Notes: generated by a model from the sequence alone, not told the origin. Positions 26,017-35,371 are shown, numbered from the stretch's first letter. The stretch is DNA of 64,000 nucleotides from Halorubrum trapanicum (GCF_017873555.1 NZ_JAGGKE010000008.1:91708-155707); one strand, 5' to 3'. Program-made: numbers and translations.

Positions 26017-27138
26017 ATGGAGTACGAGGAGCCGAAGTTCTTCCACGTGATGCAGTACGCCGCGGCCGCCGCCGGCGACGTTATCGACATGGTGAGCGGC
26101 AACCCCGACTGGGAGCCGCCCGCCGCGCTCCGCGATGCGCTCCGCGAGTACGCCGACCTGCCGCCCGCCGACTTCCAGTACCCGCCGAGCGACGGCCTCC
26201 GCGAGCTACGGGAGGCGATCGCGACCCGCGAGAACGTCGCCCCCGAGCGCGTGGTCGTCACCAACGGCACCGGCGAGGCGAACTACCTCGCGATGGCGCG
26301 CGCGCTCGACCGCGGCGCCGGCGACGAGGCGCTGCTCACCGACCCGGTGTACCCGTACTACCCCGGGAAGACGCACCTGCTCGGCGGGGAGCCGACGCTC
26401 GTCCCGACCGCCCGCGACGGGAGCCTCGACCTCGACGCGGTCCGCGAGGCGGCGAGCGAGGACACCGCGCTCATCGTTCTCAACACGCCGAACAACCCGA
26501 CCGGCGCCGTCTACGAACTCGACGCGATCCGGGAGGTCGTCGCGGTCGCCGAGGCGGTCGACGCGCTCGTCGTCGTCGACGAGGTGTACGACCGGTTCGA
26601 TCTGTCCGGCTCGTTCGAGTCGGCGCTGACGCTCGGCTCCGACCGCGTCGTCGTCACGAGCGGCTTCTCGAAGTCGATGGCGATAACCGGGTTCCGCGTC
26701 GGGTACGGGATCTTCCCCGAGGCGCACGTCGACGACGCCAAGACGCGGCACATGCTCGTGAACGTCACCGGGGCGCGCCCCTCCCAGTACGCGGTCTACC
26801 ACGCGCTCGTCGAGACGCCGCCGGAGTACTACGCCGAGTCGCGCGGCCTGCTCGCGGACCGCGTCGACGCCTTCACGGACGCGCTCGACGCGGCCGGCGC
26901 GGAGTACAGCCGCCCGGAGGGGGCGTTCTACGTCCTCGCGCGCTTCCAGGGGTTCCCCGGAACGATGGCGAACGTCAAGCGGCTGGTCGACGAGGCCGGC
27001 GTCGCCGGAATGCCGGGCGAGGCGTTCGGCACCGCTCGCGACGAGTGGATCCGGTTCGCGCTAGTGACGCCGCGCGCGACGGAAGCCGCCGAGCGGCTCG
27101 CGGACTACTTCGCCGACGGCGCGCCCGGTCCGAGGTGA
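26017..27138 (+). CDS. PLP-dependent aminotransferase, class I/II
   Basis: 373-residue pyridoxal-phosphate aminotransferase of fold type I. The PLP lysine is in TSGFSKSMAITGFRVGY, the Asn-Pro-Thr substrate motif is NTPNNPTGAVY, and the PLP-ring Asp is in VVVDEVYD. The C-terminal GMPGEAFG and RFALVTP carry the arginine that binds the substrate carboxylate. It belongs to the aspartate/aromatic aminotransferase group, but the acceptor cannot be fixed from sequence. The ATG at 26017 follows a GC-rich leader. The next gene, ileS, is on the same strand 124 bases on but has its own promoter-like region. Confidence 0.88.
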   Translation: MEYEEPKFFHVMQYAAAAAGDVIDMVSGNPDWEPPAALRDALREYADLPPADFQYPPSDGLRELREAIATRENVAPERVVVTNGTGEANYLAMARALDRGAGDEALLTDPVYPYYPGKTHLLGGEPTLVPTARDGSLDLDAVREAASEDTALIVLNTPNNPTGAVYELDAIREVVAVAEAVDALVVVDEVYDRFDLSGSFESALTLGSDRVVVTSGFSKSMAITGFRVGYGIFPEAHVDDAKTRHMLVNVTGARPSQYAVYHALVETPPEYYAESRGLLADRVDAFTDALDAAGAEYSRPEGAFYVLARFQGFPGTMANVKRLVDEAGVAGMPGEAFGTARDEWIRFALVTPRATEAAERLADYFADGAPGPR

Positions 27139-27261
27139 ACGACCTCCGCCGTGCGCCGCGGGACGCCGATCGGGACGGCAGCCGATCCGTCTCGCGTCCC
27201 GATGACTGAATCGTTCCCACGACTCCGCCGTATTCAAATACGCGCGCGAAGACCAACGCGT

Positions 27262-30200
27262 ATGGAGCAGATCGACGACCAGTACGCGCCCGCGGACGTC
27301 GAGACCGCGGTCGACGAGTACTGGGACGACCACGACGCCTACGAGGCGGCGAAGGAGGCGCACGCCGACGACCCGCCGTTCTTCTTCGTGGACGGCCCGC
27401 CGTACACCTCCGGGCAGATGCACCTCGGAACGGCCTGGAACAAGACGCTGAAAGACGCCGTCATCCGGTACAAGCGGATGACCGGCCACCGCGTCACCGA
27501 CCGTCCCGGCTACGACATGCACGGGCTCCCGATCGAAGTGAAAGTCGAGGAGGAGCTCGGCTTCGAGAACAAGCGGGACATCGAGGAGTACGGGATGGAG
27601 GCGTTCATCGAGCGGTGCAAGGAGTTCGCCGTCGAGAACCGGGCGGCGATGGACGAGGACTTCAAGTCCATCGGCGCGTGGATGGACTGGGACGACCCCT
27701 ACGAGACGATAGACCCCGAGTACATGGAGGCCGCCTGGTGGGCGTTCTCCGAGGTCGCCGACAACGGTCTCGTCGAGCAGGGGAAACGCTCCATCTCGCA
27801 GTGTCCGCGCTGCGAGACCGGGCTGGCCAACAACGAAGTCGAGTACGAGGACGTCGAGGACCCCTCGATCTACGTGAAGTTCCCGCTCGCCGACCGCGAG
27901 GGGAGCCTCGTCATCTGGACGACGACGCCGTGGACGATCCCCGCGAACACCTTCGTCGCCGTCGACGAGGACCTGACCTACAACGCGGTCCGCGCGGAGA
28001 AGGACGGCGAGGAGGAGGTGCTGTACGTCGCGGAGGAGTGCGTCGAGGACGTACTTCAGGAGGGCCGATACGAGCGCTACGAGGTCGAGACCGAGCTGAC
28101 CGGCGACGAGCTGGTCGGCTGGGCGTACGACCACCCGCTCGCCGACCGCGTCGCCGAGTACGCGGACTTCGAGGGCGCCGGGCAGGTATACGCCGCCGAC
28201 TACGTCGAGGCGGACCGCACCGGGCTCGTCCACTCCGCGCCGGGCCACGGGGAGGAGGACTTCCACCGCGGCACCGAGCTCGGCCTGGAGATCTACTGCC
28301 CCGTGGAGCCGAACGGCGAGTTCACCGAGAGCGCCGGGGAGTACGCCGGGCAGTTCGTCCGCGACGCCAACGACGACATCGTCGACGACCTCGTCGCCGA
28401 CGGCCACATGCTCGCGCACGGCACCGTCGAGCACAGCTACGGCCACTGCTGGCGCTGTGACACCGGGATCATCCAGCTGGTCACCGACCAGTGGTTCATC
28501 TCGATCACGGACGTGAAAGCGGACCTCCTCGACAACATGGAGGACTCCGAGTGGCACCCGGGGTGGGCGCGGGACAACCGCTTCCGCGACTTCATCGAGG
28601 ACGCGCCCGACTGGAACGTCTCCCGCCAGCGCTACTGGGGGATCCCGATCCCCATCTGGGTGCCGGAGGACGCCGACTCCGGGAACCTCGACGAGGACAT
28701 GATCGTGATCGGCACCCGCGAGGAGCTCGCCGAGCGCGTCGAAGAGGACGTCGACCCCGAGTCGATCGACCTCCACCGCCCCTCCGTCGACGACCTCACC
28801 GTCGTCGAGGCGGGGACGACCTACCGACGGATCGACGACGTGTTCGACGTGTGGATCGACTCCTCGGTGGCGTCGTGGGCGACGCTCGGCTACCCGAGCG
28901 ACGAGGCGGCCCACGAGGAGCTGTGGCCCGCGGACCTCATCATCGAGGCGCACGACCAGACGCGCGGCTGGTTCTGGTCGCAGCTCGGGATGGGGACCGC
29001 CGCGGTGGACCAGATACCTTACGAGGAGGTGTTGATGCACGGCTTCGCCAACGACGAGGACGGCCGGAAGATGTCGAAGTCGGTCGGCAACATCGTCACG
29101 CCCGAGGAGGCTATCGACCGCGCCGGGCGCGACCCGCTCCGCACCTACCTCCTCAGCCACGACCAGCAGGGGGTCGACCTCGCGTTCGAGTGGGACGGAC
29201 TCGGCGAGATCCAGGGCAAGCTCAACATCCTCTGGAACGTGTTCCGGTTTCCGCTGGAGTACATGGCCCTCGACGGCTACGACCCGGCCGACGCCGACCT
29301 CTCCGACGGCGAGCTCGAGTTCGTCGACGAGTGGGTGCTCTCGCGGCTCCAGTCCGTGGAGACCGAGGTCGCGGACGCTTGGGACGACTACCGGGTCAGC
29401 GACGCGGTCAACGCCGTCATCGAGTTCGTCACGCAGGACGTGTCGCGGTTCTACGTGAAGGCGGTCCGCGATCGCATGTGGGAGGAGGCCGACTCCGCCT
29501 CGAAGCGCGGCGCCTACGCCACGCTCGCGACCGTCCTCGACGAGGTGATCCGGCTGCTCGCGCCGATCGCGCCGTACCTGACCGAGCGGATGTACCAGCG
29601 GCTCGACGGCGAGGCGACGACGGTCCACGCGCTGTCGTACCCCGAGCCGGACGCGGCCCTGCGCGACCCCGACCTCGAACGCGACGTGGCGGTCTTCCGC
29701 GACGTCGAGGAGGCCGCCGCGAACGCGCGCCAGCAGGCGGGCCGCAAGCTCCGCTGGCCCGTGCCGCGCGTCGTCGTCGAGACCGACGACGAGACGGTCG
29801 CGGGCGCGGTCGACCGGCTCGAAGCGCTCATCGCCGACCGCGTCAACGCCCGCGAGGTGGTCGTCACCGACGCGTTCGACGAACTGGTCGAGACCGCGGA
29901 GCCGCAGATGGCCGCCATCGGGCCGGCCTTCGGCGGCGACGCACAGCGGGTGATGGAGGCGGTTCAGGGTGCGACCCGCGCCGCGGTCGAGGGCGGTGAA
30001 GTCGCGGTCGACGGCGAGCCGGTCGACCTCGACGACGAGATGGTCGAGTACGTCGCGGAGCCGCCGGAGCACGTCTCCGGCGCCGACTTCGAGGGCGGCA
30101 CCGTCTACGTCGACACCTCCTTGACCTCCGACATCGAGTCCGAGGGGTACGCCCGCGACGTGATCCGCCGGATTCAGGAGATGCGCAAGGAACTCGACCT

Positions 30201-30414
30201 GGACGTGGAGGCAAGGATCCGCGTCGGAGTCGACGTCGACGACGGCCGCGTCGCCGGCTTCGTCGACGACCACGCCGACCTGATCGCCGGCGAGGTGCGC
30301 GCCGACGCGTGGCTCGACGACCCGAGCGACGCTGCGGACGCCGAGGGCGGTCTCGTCGAGGAGTGGGAGGTCGAGGGAATCGCGGTCACGATCGGTATCG
30401 AACCGGTCGCGTAG
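27262..30414 (+). CDS. ileS: Isoleucyl-tRNA synthetase
   Basis: Charges tRNA-Ile with isoleucine. 1050 residues, the normal archaeal/eukaryotic size. The HIGH-equivalent is PYTSGQMHLGTAW near residue 45, and KMSKS is at residues 603-607 (GRKMSKSVGN). The connective-peptide editing region with WTTTPWTIPANT, the zinc-type CPRCETG and CWRCDTG pairs, and the C-terminal anticodon domain are all present. The frame is complete and single-copy here. The ATG at 27262 is the first one compatible with the EQIDDQY start; a TATTCAAATACG box lies about 25 bases upstream. Confidence 0.96.
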   Translation: MEQIDDQYAPADVETAVDEYWDDHDAYEAAKEAHADDPPFFFVDGPPYTSGQMHLGTAWNKTLKDAVIRYKRMTGHRVTDRPGYDMHGLPIEVKVEEELGFENKRDIEEYGMEAFIERCKEFAVENRAAMDEDFKSIGAWMDWDDPYETIDPEYMEAAWWAFSEVADNGLVEQGKRSISQCPRCETGLANNEVEYEDVEDPSIYVKFPLADREGSLVIWTTTPWTIPANTFVAVDEDLTYNAVRAEKDGEEEVLYVAEECVEDVLQEGRYERYEVETELTGDELVGWAYDHPLADRVAEYADFEGAGQVYAADYVEADRTGLVHSAPGHGEEDFHRGTELGLEIYCPVEPNGEFTESAGEYAGQFVRDANDDIVDDLVADGHMLAHGTVEHSYGHCWRCDTGIIQLVTDQWFISITDVKADLLDNMEDSEWHPGWARDNRFRDFIEDAPDWNVSRQRYWGIPIPIWVPEDADSGNLDEDMIVIGTREELAERVEEDVDPESIDLHRPSVDDLTVVEAGTTYRRIDDVFDVWIDSSVASWATLGYPSDEAAHEELWPADLIIEAHDQTRGWFWSQLGMGTAAVDQIPYEEVLMHGFANDEDGRKMSKSVGNIVTPEEAIDRAGRDPLRTYLLSHDQQGVDLAFEWDGLGEIQGKLNILWNVFRFPLEYMALDGYDPADADLSDGELEFVDEWVLSRLQSVETEVADAWDDYRVSDAVNAVIEFVTQDVSRFYVKAVRDRMWEEADSASKRGAYATLATVLDEVIRLLAPIAPYLTERMYQRLDGEATTVHALSYPEPDAALRDPDLERDVAVFRDVEEAAANARQQAGRKLRWPVPRVVVETDDETVAGAVDRLEALIADRVNAREVVVTDAFDELVETAEPQMAAIGPAFGGDAQRVMEAVQGATRAAVEGGEVAVDGEPVDLDDEMVEYVAEPPEHVSGADFEGGTVYVDTSLTSDIESEGYARDVIRRIQEMRKELDLDVEARIRVGVDVDDGRVAGFVDDHADLIAGEVRADAWLDDPSDAADAEGGLVEEWEVEGIAVTIGIEPVA

Positions 30415-30537
30415 CGGTTTCGACGGCTCGGGCGTGCGGTTCGGTTCCCCGGTCGGAGCGGGTCGGTCGACCTGCGGCCGCCCGCCAATCACGCCGCCGC
30501 CGAAACCTATAGGTGCGTTCTTTACTCACGGTCGACC

Positions 30538-31011
30538 ATGCATGTCCGGGCGGCCCGGCCCGACGACGCGGAAGTACTGCGGACCGCGGTCTCTCGAGCG
30601 CGCGAGGAGACGGTGTTCGACGACATCGGCGCGCCTTTACTCGACGTGTCCGCCGCGGGCGTCCGCGAGGCCGCCGCCGAGGCCGAGTGGACGTTTCTGA
30701 TGGAGAGCGACGGGGACGACCCCGTGGGGCTGGCGATCGCACACCCGGATCCCGGCGGAACGGAGGCCGAGCTGCTGGCGCTGTGGGTTCACCCGAACCG
30801 TGTCGGAGAAGGCGTGGCGAACGAACTCCTCGCCCGCGTCGGAAACGCACTGGCTGACCGCGATATCGAGGTGCTCCGCGCGACGGTCCCCCCGGACCGC
30901 CCCAGCGCAGAGGAGTTCTTCAGCACGCACGGGTTCGCGCCGCGAGGGACCCGCCGAAGCCCGGCGGGCGACGAATCGGTCGTCGTCGCGGACCCGCGCG
31001 AACTCACCTGA
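30538..31011 (+). CDS. GNAT-family N-acetyltransferase
   Basis: 157-residue acetyltransferase. The fold is a minimal GNAT: MHVRAARPDD first strand, ELLALWVHPNRVGEGVANELL as the acetyl-CoA-binding strand and loop, and the FFSTHGFAPRG closing strand. TATA-like AACCTATAGG about 27 bases before the ATG supports leaderless expression. It is unrelated in detail to the other GNAT at 9324-9908. Substrate unknown. Confidence 0.78.
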   Translation: MHVRAARPDDAEVLRTAVSRAREETVFDDIGAPLLDVSAAGVREAAAEAEWTFLMESDGDDPVGLAIAHPDPGGTEAELLALWVHPNRVGEGVANELLARVGNALADRDIEVLRATVPPDRPSAEEFFSTHGFAPRGTRRSPAGDESVVVADPRELT

Positions 31012-31049
31012 CGCGGTCGAACCGGCCGCCGCCCTGTCGGGTCGCTCGC

Positions 31050-31478
31050 TTACTTCAGACGCTCCTGGAGGAACGACGGGTGGGCCGCGGTCACGCCCTC
31101 GACGCCGAGCAGCTTCTCGGAGATGACGTCGCCGAGTTCGTCGCCGTCGCCGGCTCGCACCTCGGCCATCAGCATGTGGTCGCCCGAAGATGTGTACAAC
31201 GCCTGAACCTCGTCGAGCGACTTCAGCTCTCTGGTGGCCTCCACGTACTGGCCCGAATCCACGTCCATCCCCACCATGGCGATCGACTGCGAGGAGAGCT
31301 TCTTCGGGTCGACCTCCGCGGAGTAGCCGACGATCACGCCCCGGTCTTCGAGGCGGTCGATGTACTTGCGCACCGTCGGCTTCGAGACGTCGGCTCGCTC
31401 GGCGATCTCTCCGCAGGACGCCTGCGCGTCCTCTTCTAACACGGAGAGGATCCGTTCTTCCGTCGATACCGTACTCAT
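31050..31478 (-). CDS. Lrp/AsnC-family transcriptional regulator
   Basis: 142-residue feast/famine regulator. The N-terminal helix-turn-helix (about 10-60, with ADVSKPTVRKYIDRLEDRGVI) is followed by an RAM ligand-binding domain (about 70-142). It lies directly downstream of porB on the same strand, 83 bases away, after a T-rich stretch that could both end porAB transcription and form its own promoter. That position, common in haloarchaea, suggests it senses an amino or keto acid linked to pyruvate metabolism and may act on porAB. Direct DNA targets are not shown by sequence, except for candidate repeats upstream of porA. Confidence 0.85.
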   Translation of the reverse strand: MSTVSTEERILSVLEEDAQASCGEIAERADVSKPTVRKYIDRLEDRGVIVGYSAEVDPKKLSSQSIAMVGMDVDSGQYVEATRELKSLDEVQALYTSSGDHMLMAEVRAGDGDELGDVISEKLLGVEGVTAAHPSFLQERLK

Positions 31479-31500
31479 ACCACTCCGTTTGTCACCAATG

Positions 31501-31525
31501 AAAAAATACCTTGCGAATCAAAAAA
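31501..31525 (-). terminator. T-rich stop region after porB, doubling as lrp promoter
   Basis: On the minus strand two runs of six T bracket the sequence GATTCGCAAGG. T-runs are the usual termination signal in archaea, so this probably ends the porAB transcript. The second run (GGTATTTTTT) is also about 27 bases before the lrp start codon, as a TATA box would be. No hairpin is needed or seen. Confidence 0.5.
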
Positions 31526-31561
31526 CGAACTCACCGCGCCGTGAACGGCCGTCGACCCCGT

Positions 31562-32500
31562 TCAGGCGTGTTTGTCGAGGAACATGTCGTGGGAGCGCTC
31601 CCACTCGTACTCGTCGTCCCAGTAGCGCTCGGCGAGCGGTTCGTCGGGCATCTCGCCGATCGCCTGCTTCTCCTCGGTGTACGAGGGGCGGTCCTCGTCG
31701 ACGTAGAAGCGACCGGTGAGCACCTCGCCCTCGTAGAGCGACTCCTCGGTCTCGCGCATCATCTCCTGGGCCTCGACGCGGTCCGTCTTGTCGAACTCGT
31801 AGTCGTCGGACTCGTTGACGTCGATGTACGGGACGTACTGGCGCGCGTCCTTGTTCCAGGTCGGACACTGGGTGAGGAAGTCGACGTGCGCGAACCCGTC
31901 GTGTTCGATCGCCTCGATGATGATCTCCTTCGCCTGGTTCGGGTTCACCGCGGCCGTACGGGCGACGTAGGAGGCGCCGGCGTTCAGCGACATCGAGAGC
32001 GGCTTGATCGGCTCCTTGGCGCTGCCCGAGGGCTGCGTCTTCGACTTGTGGCCCTTCGGGCTGGTCGGGGAGGTCTGCCCCTTCGTGAGCCCGAAGATCT
32101 CGTTGTTGAACACGATGTACGTCATGTCGTGGTTCTCCCGGGCCGTGTGGATGAAGTGGTTCCCGCCGATCCCGTAGCCGTCGCCGTCGCCGCCGGCGGC
32201 GATCACTTCGAGGTCGGGATTCGCGAGCTTCGCGGCGCGGGCCACGGGCAGCGAGCGCCCGTGGATCGTGTGGAACCCGTACGTGTCGAGGTAGCTGTTC
32301 AGCTTGCCGGAACAACCGATCCCGGTACACAGCAGGGTCTCCTCAGGCGTGCGCCCGACCTCCGGGAGCGCCTGCTTGAGCGCCTTCAGGACGCTGAAGT
32401 CACCGCAGCCCGGACACCACGTCGGCTGCGGCTCCACGCCGGGGGTGTACTCGTCGCGGTCGATCTCTCGCTCCTCTCCGATTGCTGAAAACGTGCTCAT
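31562..32500 (-). CDS. porB: Pyruvate:ferredoxin oxidoreductase, beta subunit
   Basis: 312-residue TPP/[4Fe-4S] subunit that decarboxylates pyruvate to acetyl-CoA and reduces ferredoxin. Cluster cysteines are in PTWCPGCGDFS and GIGCSGKL and at the TQCPTW site. The TPP motif is AAGGDGDGYGIG with FNNEIFGLT. The length matches the haloarchaeal PorB and exceeds korB by 25 residues, mostly at the C-terminus (ERYWDDEYEWERSHD). It follows porA by 3 bases. The C-terminal third is diverged from korB, where substrate differences are expected. Confidence 0.87.
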   Translation of the reverse strand: MSTFSAIGEEREIDRDEYTPGVEPQPTWCPGCGDFSVLKALKQALPEVGRTPEETLLCTGIGCSGKLNSYLDTYGFHTIHGRSLPVARAAKLANPDLEVIAAGGDGDGYGIGGNHFIHTARENHDMTYIVFNNEIFGLTKGQTSPTSPKGHKSKTQPSGSAKEPIKPLSMSLNAGASYVARTAAVNPNQAKEIIIEAIEHDGFAHVDFLTQCPTWNKDARQYVPYIDVNESDDYEFDKTDRVEAQEMMRETEESLYEGEVLTGRFYVDEDRPSYTEEKQAIGEMPDEPLAERYWDDEYEWERSHDMFLDKHA

Positions 32501-32503
32501 TGG

Positions 32504-34399
32504 TTAGTCACCTGCGGCTGGGACGAAGGTGGTCTGATGGCCGGACGCGTCGCCGTCGCCCTCGACGACCGCGGCCTCGAACCCGTCGACGATCTCCGCC
32601 GGCTCGAACGGGTTCCCGTTGTACTTCAGCAGGCTCGACAGCTTCTCGCCGTAGCGGCCGAGGTTCTTCTGGACGAGCCCGCGGAACTGTCCGGACGCCG
32701 TCATCTCGACGACGAGGACCTCGTCGACGCTCTCGACGAACGCCGCGACCTGCTCGGTCGGGAACGGCGCCATGTCGGAGACGCCGTACGACTTCACCGA
32801 GACGCCGGCGTCGTTGAGGCGACCGACCGCCTCCTCGACGGTGCCCTGCTGGCTCCCGAACGTGAGGATGCCGTACTGGGCGTCCTCGGGACCGGCGTAG
32901 GAGCCGGTGTCCTCGGTGTCGAGGTCGGCGCGGATCGCCTCCAGCTTCTCCGTGCGGCGGTCGATCTGCGCGACGCGGTTGTCGGGCGACTCGGCGATGT
33001 GACCGGTCGGGTCGTGCTCGTTGCCGGTCGCGAGGAAGCGACCGCCCTTCTGACCGGGGATCGAGCGCGGCGAGACGCCGTCGCCGACGTCGTGCTGGAA
33101 CCGGTGGAACTTCCCGTCGGCCGAGTGCGGCTCGTCCGCCAGCGCGTCCTCGGAGAGCGTCTTCCCGAGCGTCGGGTTCGGCTCGCGGTCGAAGTGGCGC
33201 TTCGGGACGTTGGTCATCTCGCCGCCGAGCTTCTGATCGTACAGGAGGATCGACGGGATCTGGTACTCGTAGGCGAGCCGGAAGGCGAGCCGCGACTGCT
33301 CGTACGCCTCCTCGACGGTGCCGGGCGCCAGCACGACGCGCTGGGAGTCGCCCTGCGAGGTGTAGAGGACGTGTTCGAGGTCGGACTGCTCCGGCTTCGT
33401 CGGCATCCCGGTCGAGGGACCGGCGCGCATGGCCTCGACGAGGACGATCGGCGTCTCCGTCATCTCCGCCAGCCCGAGCGGCTCCGACATCAGCGCGAAG
33501 CCGCCGCCGGAGGAGCCGGACATGGCCTTCACGCCGGCGTGGGAGGCCCCGACCGCGAGCGCGGCCGCGGCGATCTCGTCTTCGACCTGCTCGGAGATCC
33601 CGCCGAGCTTCGGCAGGTTCTTCGTCATGATGGTGAACACCTCGGTCCACGGCGTCATCGGGTAGCCGGCGATGAACCGGCACCCCTCGTCGATGGCGCC
33701 GTAGGAGATGGCGTCCGAACCGGACATGAGAAGCTGCTGTTCGTCGTGTTCGCCGGTCGGGACCGACACGTCCGGGGCGTCCACGTCGTACTCCTCTCGC
33801 ACCTGATCGTACGCGATCTGGAGGATCTCGAGGTTCGGCTCGAGGATCTTCTCCGGCATCGCGTCGCGCATGAGGTCCTGGACGTGGTCGAGGTCCATCC
33901 CGGTCAGCGCGCAGGTCGCGCCGACGCCGGCGGTGTTCCGCATGACCTCGCGGCCCTGGTCGCGGGCGAGCCCGCGGAGGTCGAGGGGGTACACGTGCCA
34001 GTCGTTCTCCTCGGCGCGCTCCTCGAAGTTCGGGATCTCCGAGGCGTCGAGGAGTCCCTCGTCGTACACGATGATCCCGCCCTCGCGGAGCTCGTCGAGG
34101 TTCTCGGAGAGGGGTTTGATCTCCTCGTTCCCGTAGACGGCCTCCTCCTGCGGGTTTCGGGCGAACGAGTCGCCGAGCGCGAGCAGGAAATTGTAGCCGT
34201 CTCCCCGGGATTCGACGGGGTCCGCCGACGCGCGGACCTCGGTGTAGGTGTGACCGCCGCGGATCCGCGACGGGTAGTGCCGATGCGTGAAGACGTTAAG
34301 CCCCGATCGCATCAAGGCCTTCGCGAAGTTCTGGCTGGTGGAAGCGATCCCGTCACCGGATCCTCCCGATATCCGCCAGATGAGTTCGTCGTCAGTCAT
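32504..34399 (-). CDS. porA: Pyruvate:ferredoxin oxidoreductase, fused gamma-alpha subunit
   Basis: 631-residue subunit with the gamma domain first (WRISGGSGDGIASTSQNFAKAL, SRIRGGHTYTEVR) and the alpha domain after about residue 215, marked by AGYPMTPWTEVFTIM and GSSGGGFALMSEP. Length equals the haloarchaeal PorA, longer than korA by an insertion in the gamma domain. In vivo it would form an alpha-beta type pyruvate oxidoreductase feeding acetyl-CoA to citrate synthase. Upstream are two direct repeats 42 bases apart that may be regulator sites (separate entry). Confidence 0.88.
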   Translation of the reverse strand: MTDDELIWRISGGSGDGIASTSQNFAKALMRSGLNVFTHRHYPSRIRGGHTYTEVRASADPVESRGDGYNFLLALGDSFARNPQEEAVYGNEEIKPLSENLDELREGGIIVYDEGLLDASEIPNFEERAEENDWHVYPLDLRGLARDQGREVMRNTAGVGATCALTGMDLDHVQDLMRDAMPEKILEPNLEILQIAYDQVREEYDVDAPDVSVPTGEHDEQQLLMSGSDAISYGAIDEGCRFIAGYPMTPWTEVFTIMTKNLPKLGGISEQVEDEIAAAALAVGASHAGVKAMSGSSGGGFALMSEPLGLAEMTETPIVLVEAMRAGPSTGMPTKPEQSDLEHVLYTSQGDSQRVVLAPGTVEEAYEQSRLAFRLAYEYQIPSILLYDQKLGGEMTNVPKRHFDREPNPTLGKTLSEDALADEPHSADGKFHRFQHDVGDGVSPRSIPGQKGGRFLATGNEHDPTGHIAESPDNRVAQIDRRTEKLEAIRADLDTEDTGSYAGPEDAQYGILTFGSQQGTVEEAVGRLNDAGVSVKSYGVSDMAPFPTEQVAAFVESVDEVLVVEMTASGQFRGLVQKNLGRYGEKLSSLLKYNGNPFEPAEIVDGFEAAVVEGDGDASGHQTTFVPAAGD

Positions 34400-34460
34400 A
34401 ATGGTGTGTGAGCCCGTTCGGGCCTCGTGGCTCGACGTTACATTGGTTCCCTCTTAGGGC

Positions 34461-34518
34461 TTGCTATGGAATCGCAAGGGACAATCATGAAGGTCTATTA
34501 GGTTGCCATAGGTTCGCA
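34461..34518. promoter_or_regulatory. Paired direct repeats upstream of porA
   Basis: Two imperfect 16-bp direct repeats, TTGCTATGGAATCGCA (34461-34476) and TTGCCATAGGTTCGCA (34503-34518), match at 12 positions. They are spaced 42 bases start-to-start, close to four helical turns. They lie between the divergent porA and dph5 genes. Lrp-type regulators bind repeated sites in phase; the porA-linked lrp gene is a candidate binder. The TTGCGA part also recurs before lrp itself near 31511. Confidence 0.45.
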
Positions 34519-34542
34519 CAACTCCGGCGAGGTCTTCCGCGC

Positions 34543-34550
34543 CCTTTTAC
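34543..34550 (+). promoter_or_regulatory. TATA-like box of dph5
   Basis: CCTTTTAC is centred 27 bases before the ATG at 34574, indicating a leaderless transcript and supporting that start codon. Confidence 0.55.
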
Positions 34551-34573
34551 TTCGGCGGACGCCGAGCGCGGGC

Positions 34574-35371
34574 ATGCTCACGTTCATCGGACTCGGTCTC
34601 TACGACGAGCGGTCGATCACCGTCGAGGGGCGCGAGGCGCTGCGCGGGACCGACCGGGTCTTCGCGGAGTTCTACACCAGTCGCCTGGTCGGCGCCGATG
34701 TCGCCGATCTGGAGGCGTACCACGACGTCGACGTGGAGGTGCGCGACCGCGCGGGCGTCGAGCGGGACCCCGAGCCGATCCTCGAGGCGGCCGAGTCCGG
34801 CGACGCGGCGTTCCTCACCGCCGGCGACACGATGATCTCGACTACCCACACCGACCTCCGGCTCCGCGCCGAGGAGCGCGGGATCGACACGCGGGTGATC
34901 CACGGCGTGACCGCGCAGTCGGCCGCGTCGAGCCTGACGGGTCTCCAGAACTACCGGTTCGGGAAGGCGACGACGCTCCCGTTCCCGTACGCCCACGGCG
35001 GCGACGACGTGCCCGCGAGCGTGATCGAGACGATCGAGGCGAACCGGGAGCGCGGCCTTCACACCGTCGTCTACCTCGACATCAAGGTCGGTACGGGTCC
35101 GACCGGACCCGACCCCGACCACGAGGAGTACATGACCGCGGACGTCGCCGCCGACCTGCTCGCCGAGGCGTGGGACGACGAACTCGCCGTCGTCGTCGCC
35201 CGCGCCGGATCGCCCGGCGCGGTCGTCGCCGCCGACCGGCTGAGCGCCCTCGCCGCCCGCGAGTTCGGCGACCCGCTCCACCTGCTGGTGATCCCCGGCG
35301 ACCTCCACCACGTCGAGGCGGACGCCCTCGTCGGTCTCGCGGACGCTCCCGAATCGCTGGTCGAGGAGTGA
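34574..35371 (+). CDS. dph5: Diphthine synthase
   Basis: S-adenosylmethionine-dependent methyltransferase that makes diphthine on the diphthamide histidine of translation elongation factor 2. 265 residues, the usual size. It opens with MLTFIGLGLYDERSITVEG, then FYTS, LTAGDTMISTTH and RVIHGVTAQSAASSLTGLQNYRFGKAT, the characteristic series of Dph5 and related tetrapyrrole-type methylases. The frame is complete. No other diphthamide gene is nearby. The start is supported by the upstream TATA-like box. Confidence 0.92.
   Translation: MLTFIGLGLYDERSITVEGREALRGTDRVFAEFYTSRLVGADVADLEAYHDVDVEVRDRAGVERDPEPILEAAESGDAAFLTAGDTMISTTHTDLRLRAEERGIDTRVIHGVTAQSAASSLTGLQNYRFGKATTLPFPYAHGGDDVPASVIETIEANRERGLHTVVYLDIKVGTGPTGPDPDHEEYMTADVAADLLAEAWDDELAVVVARAGSPGAVVAADRLSALAAREFGDPLHLLVIPGDLHHVEADALVGLADAPESLVEE

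Noticed and set aside
27061..30492. A minus-strand open frame of about 1,140 codons opposite ileS.
   Set aside because: Antisense shadow with arginine- and valine-rich composition; the plus strand holds a complete isoleucyl-tRNA synthetase with HIGH and KMSKS motifs.
31562..32500. Calling the 31.5-34.4 kb pair 2-oxoglutarate and the 2.7-5.3 kb pair pyruvate oxidoreductase.
   Set aside because: Subunit lengths fit the reverse assignment (KorA/KorB shorter than PorA/PorB). The lrp neighbour also suits por. Still not proven by a specificity residue.
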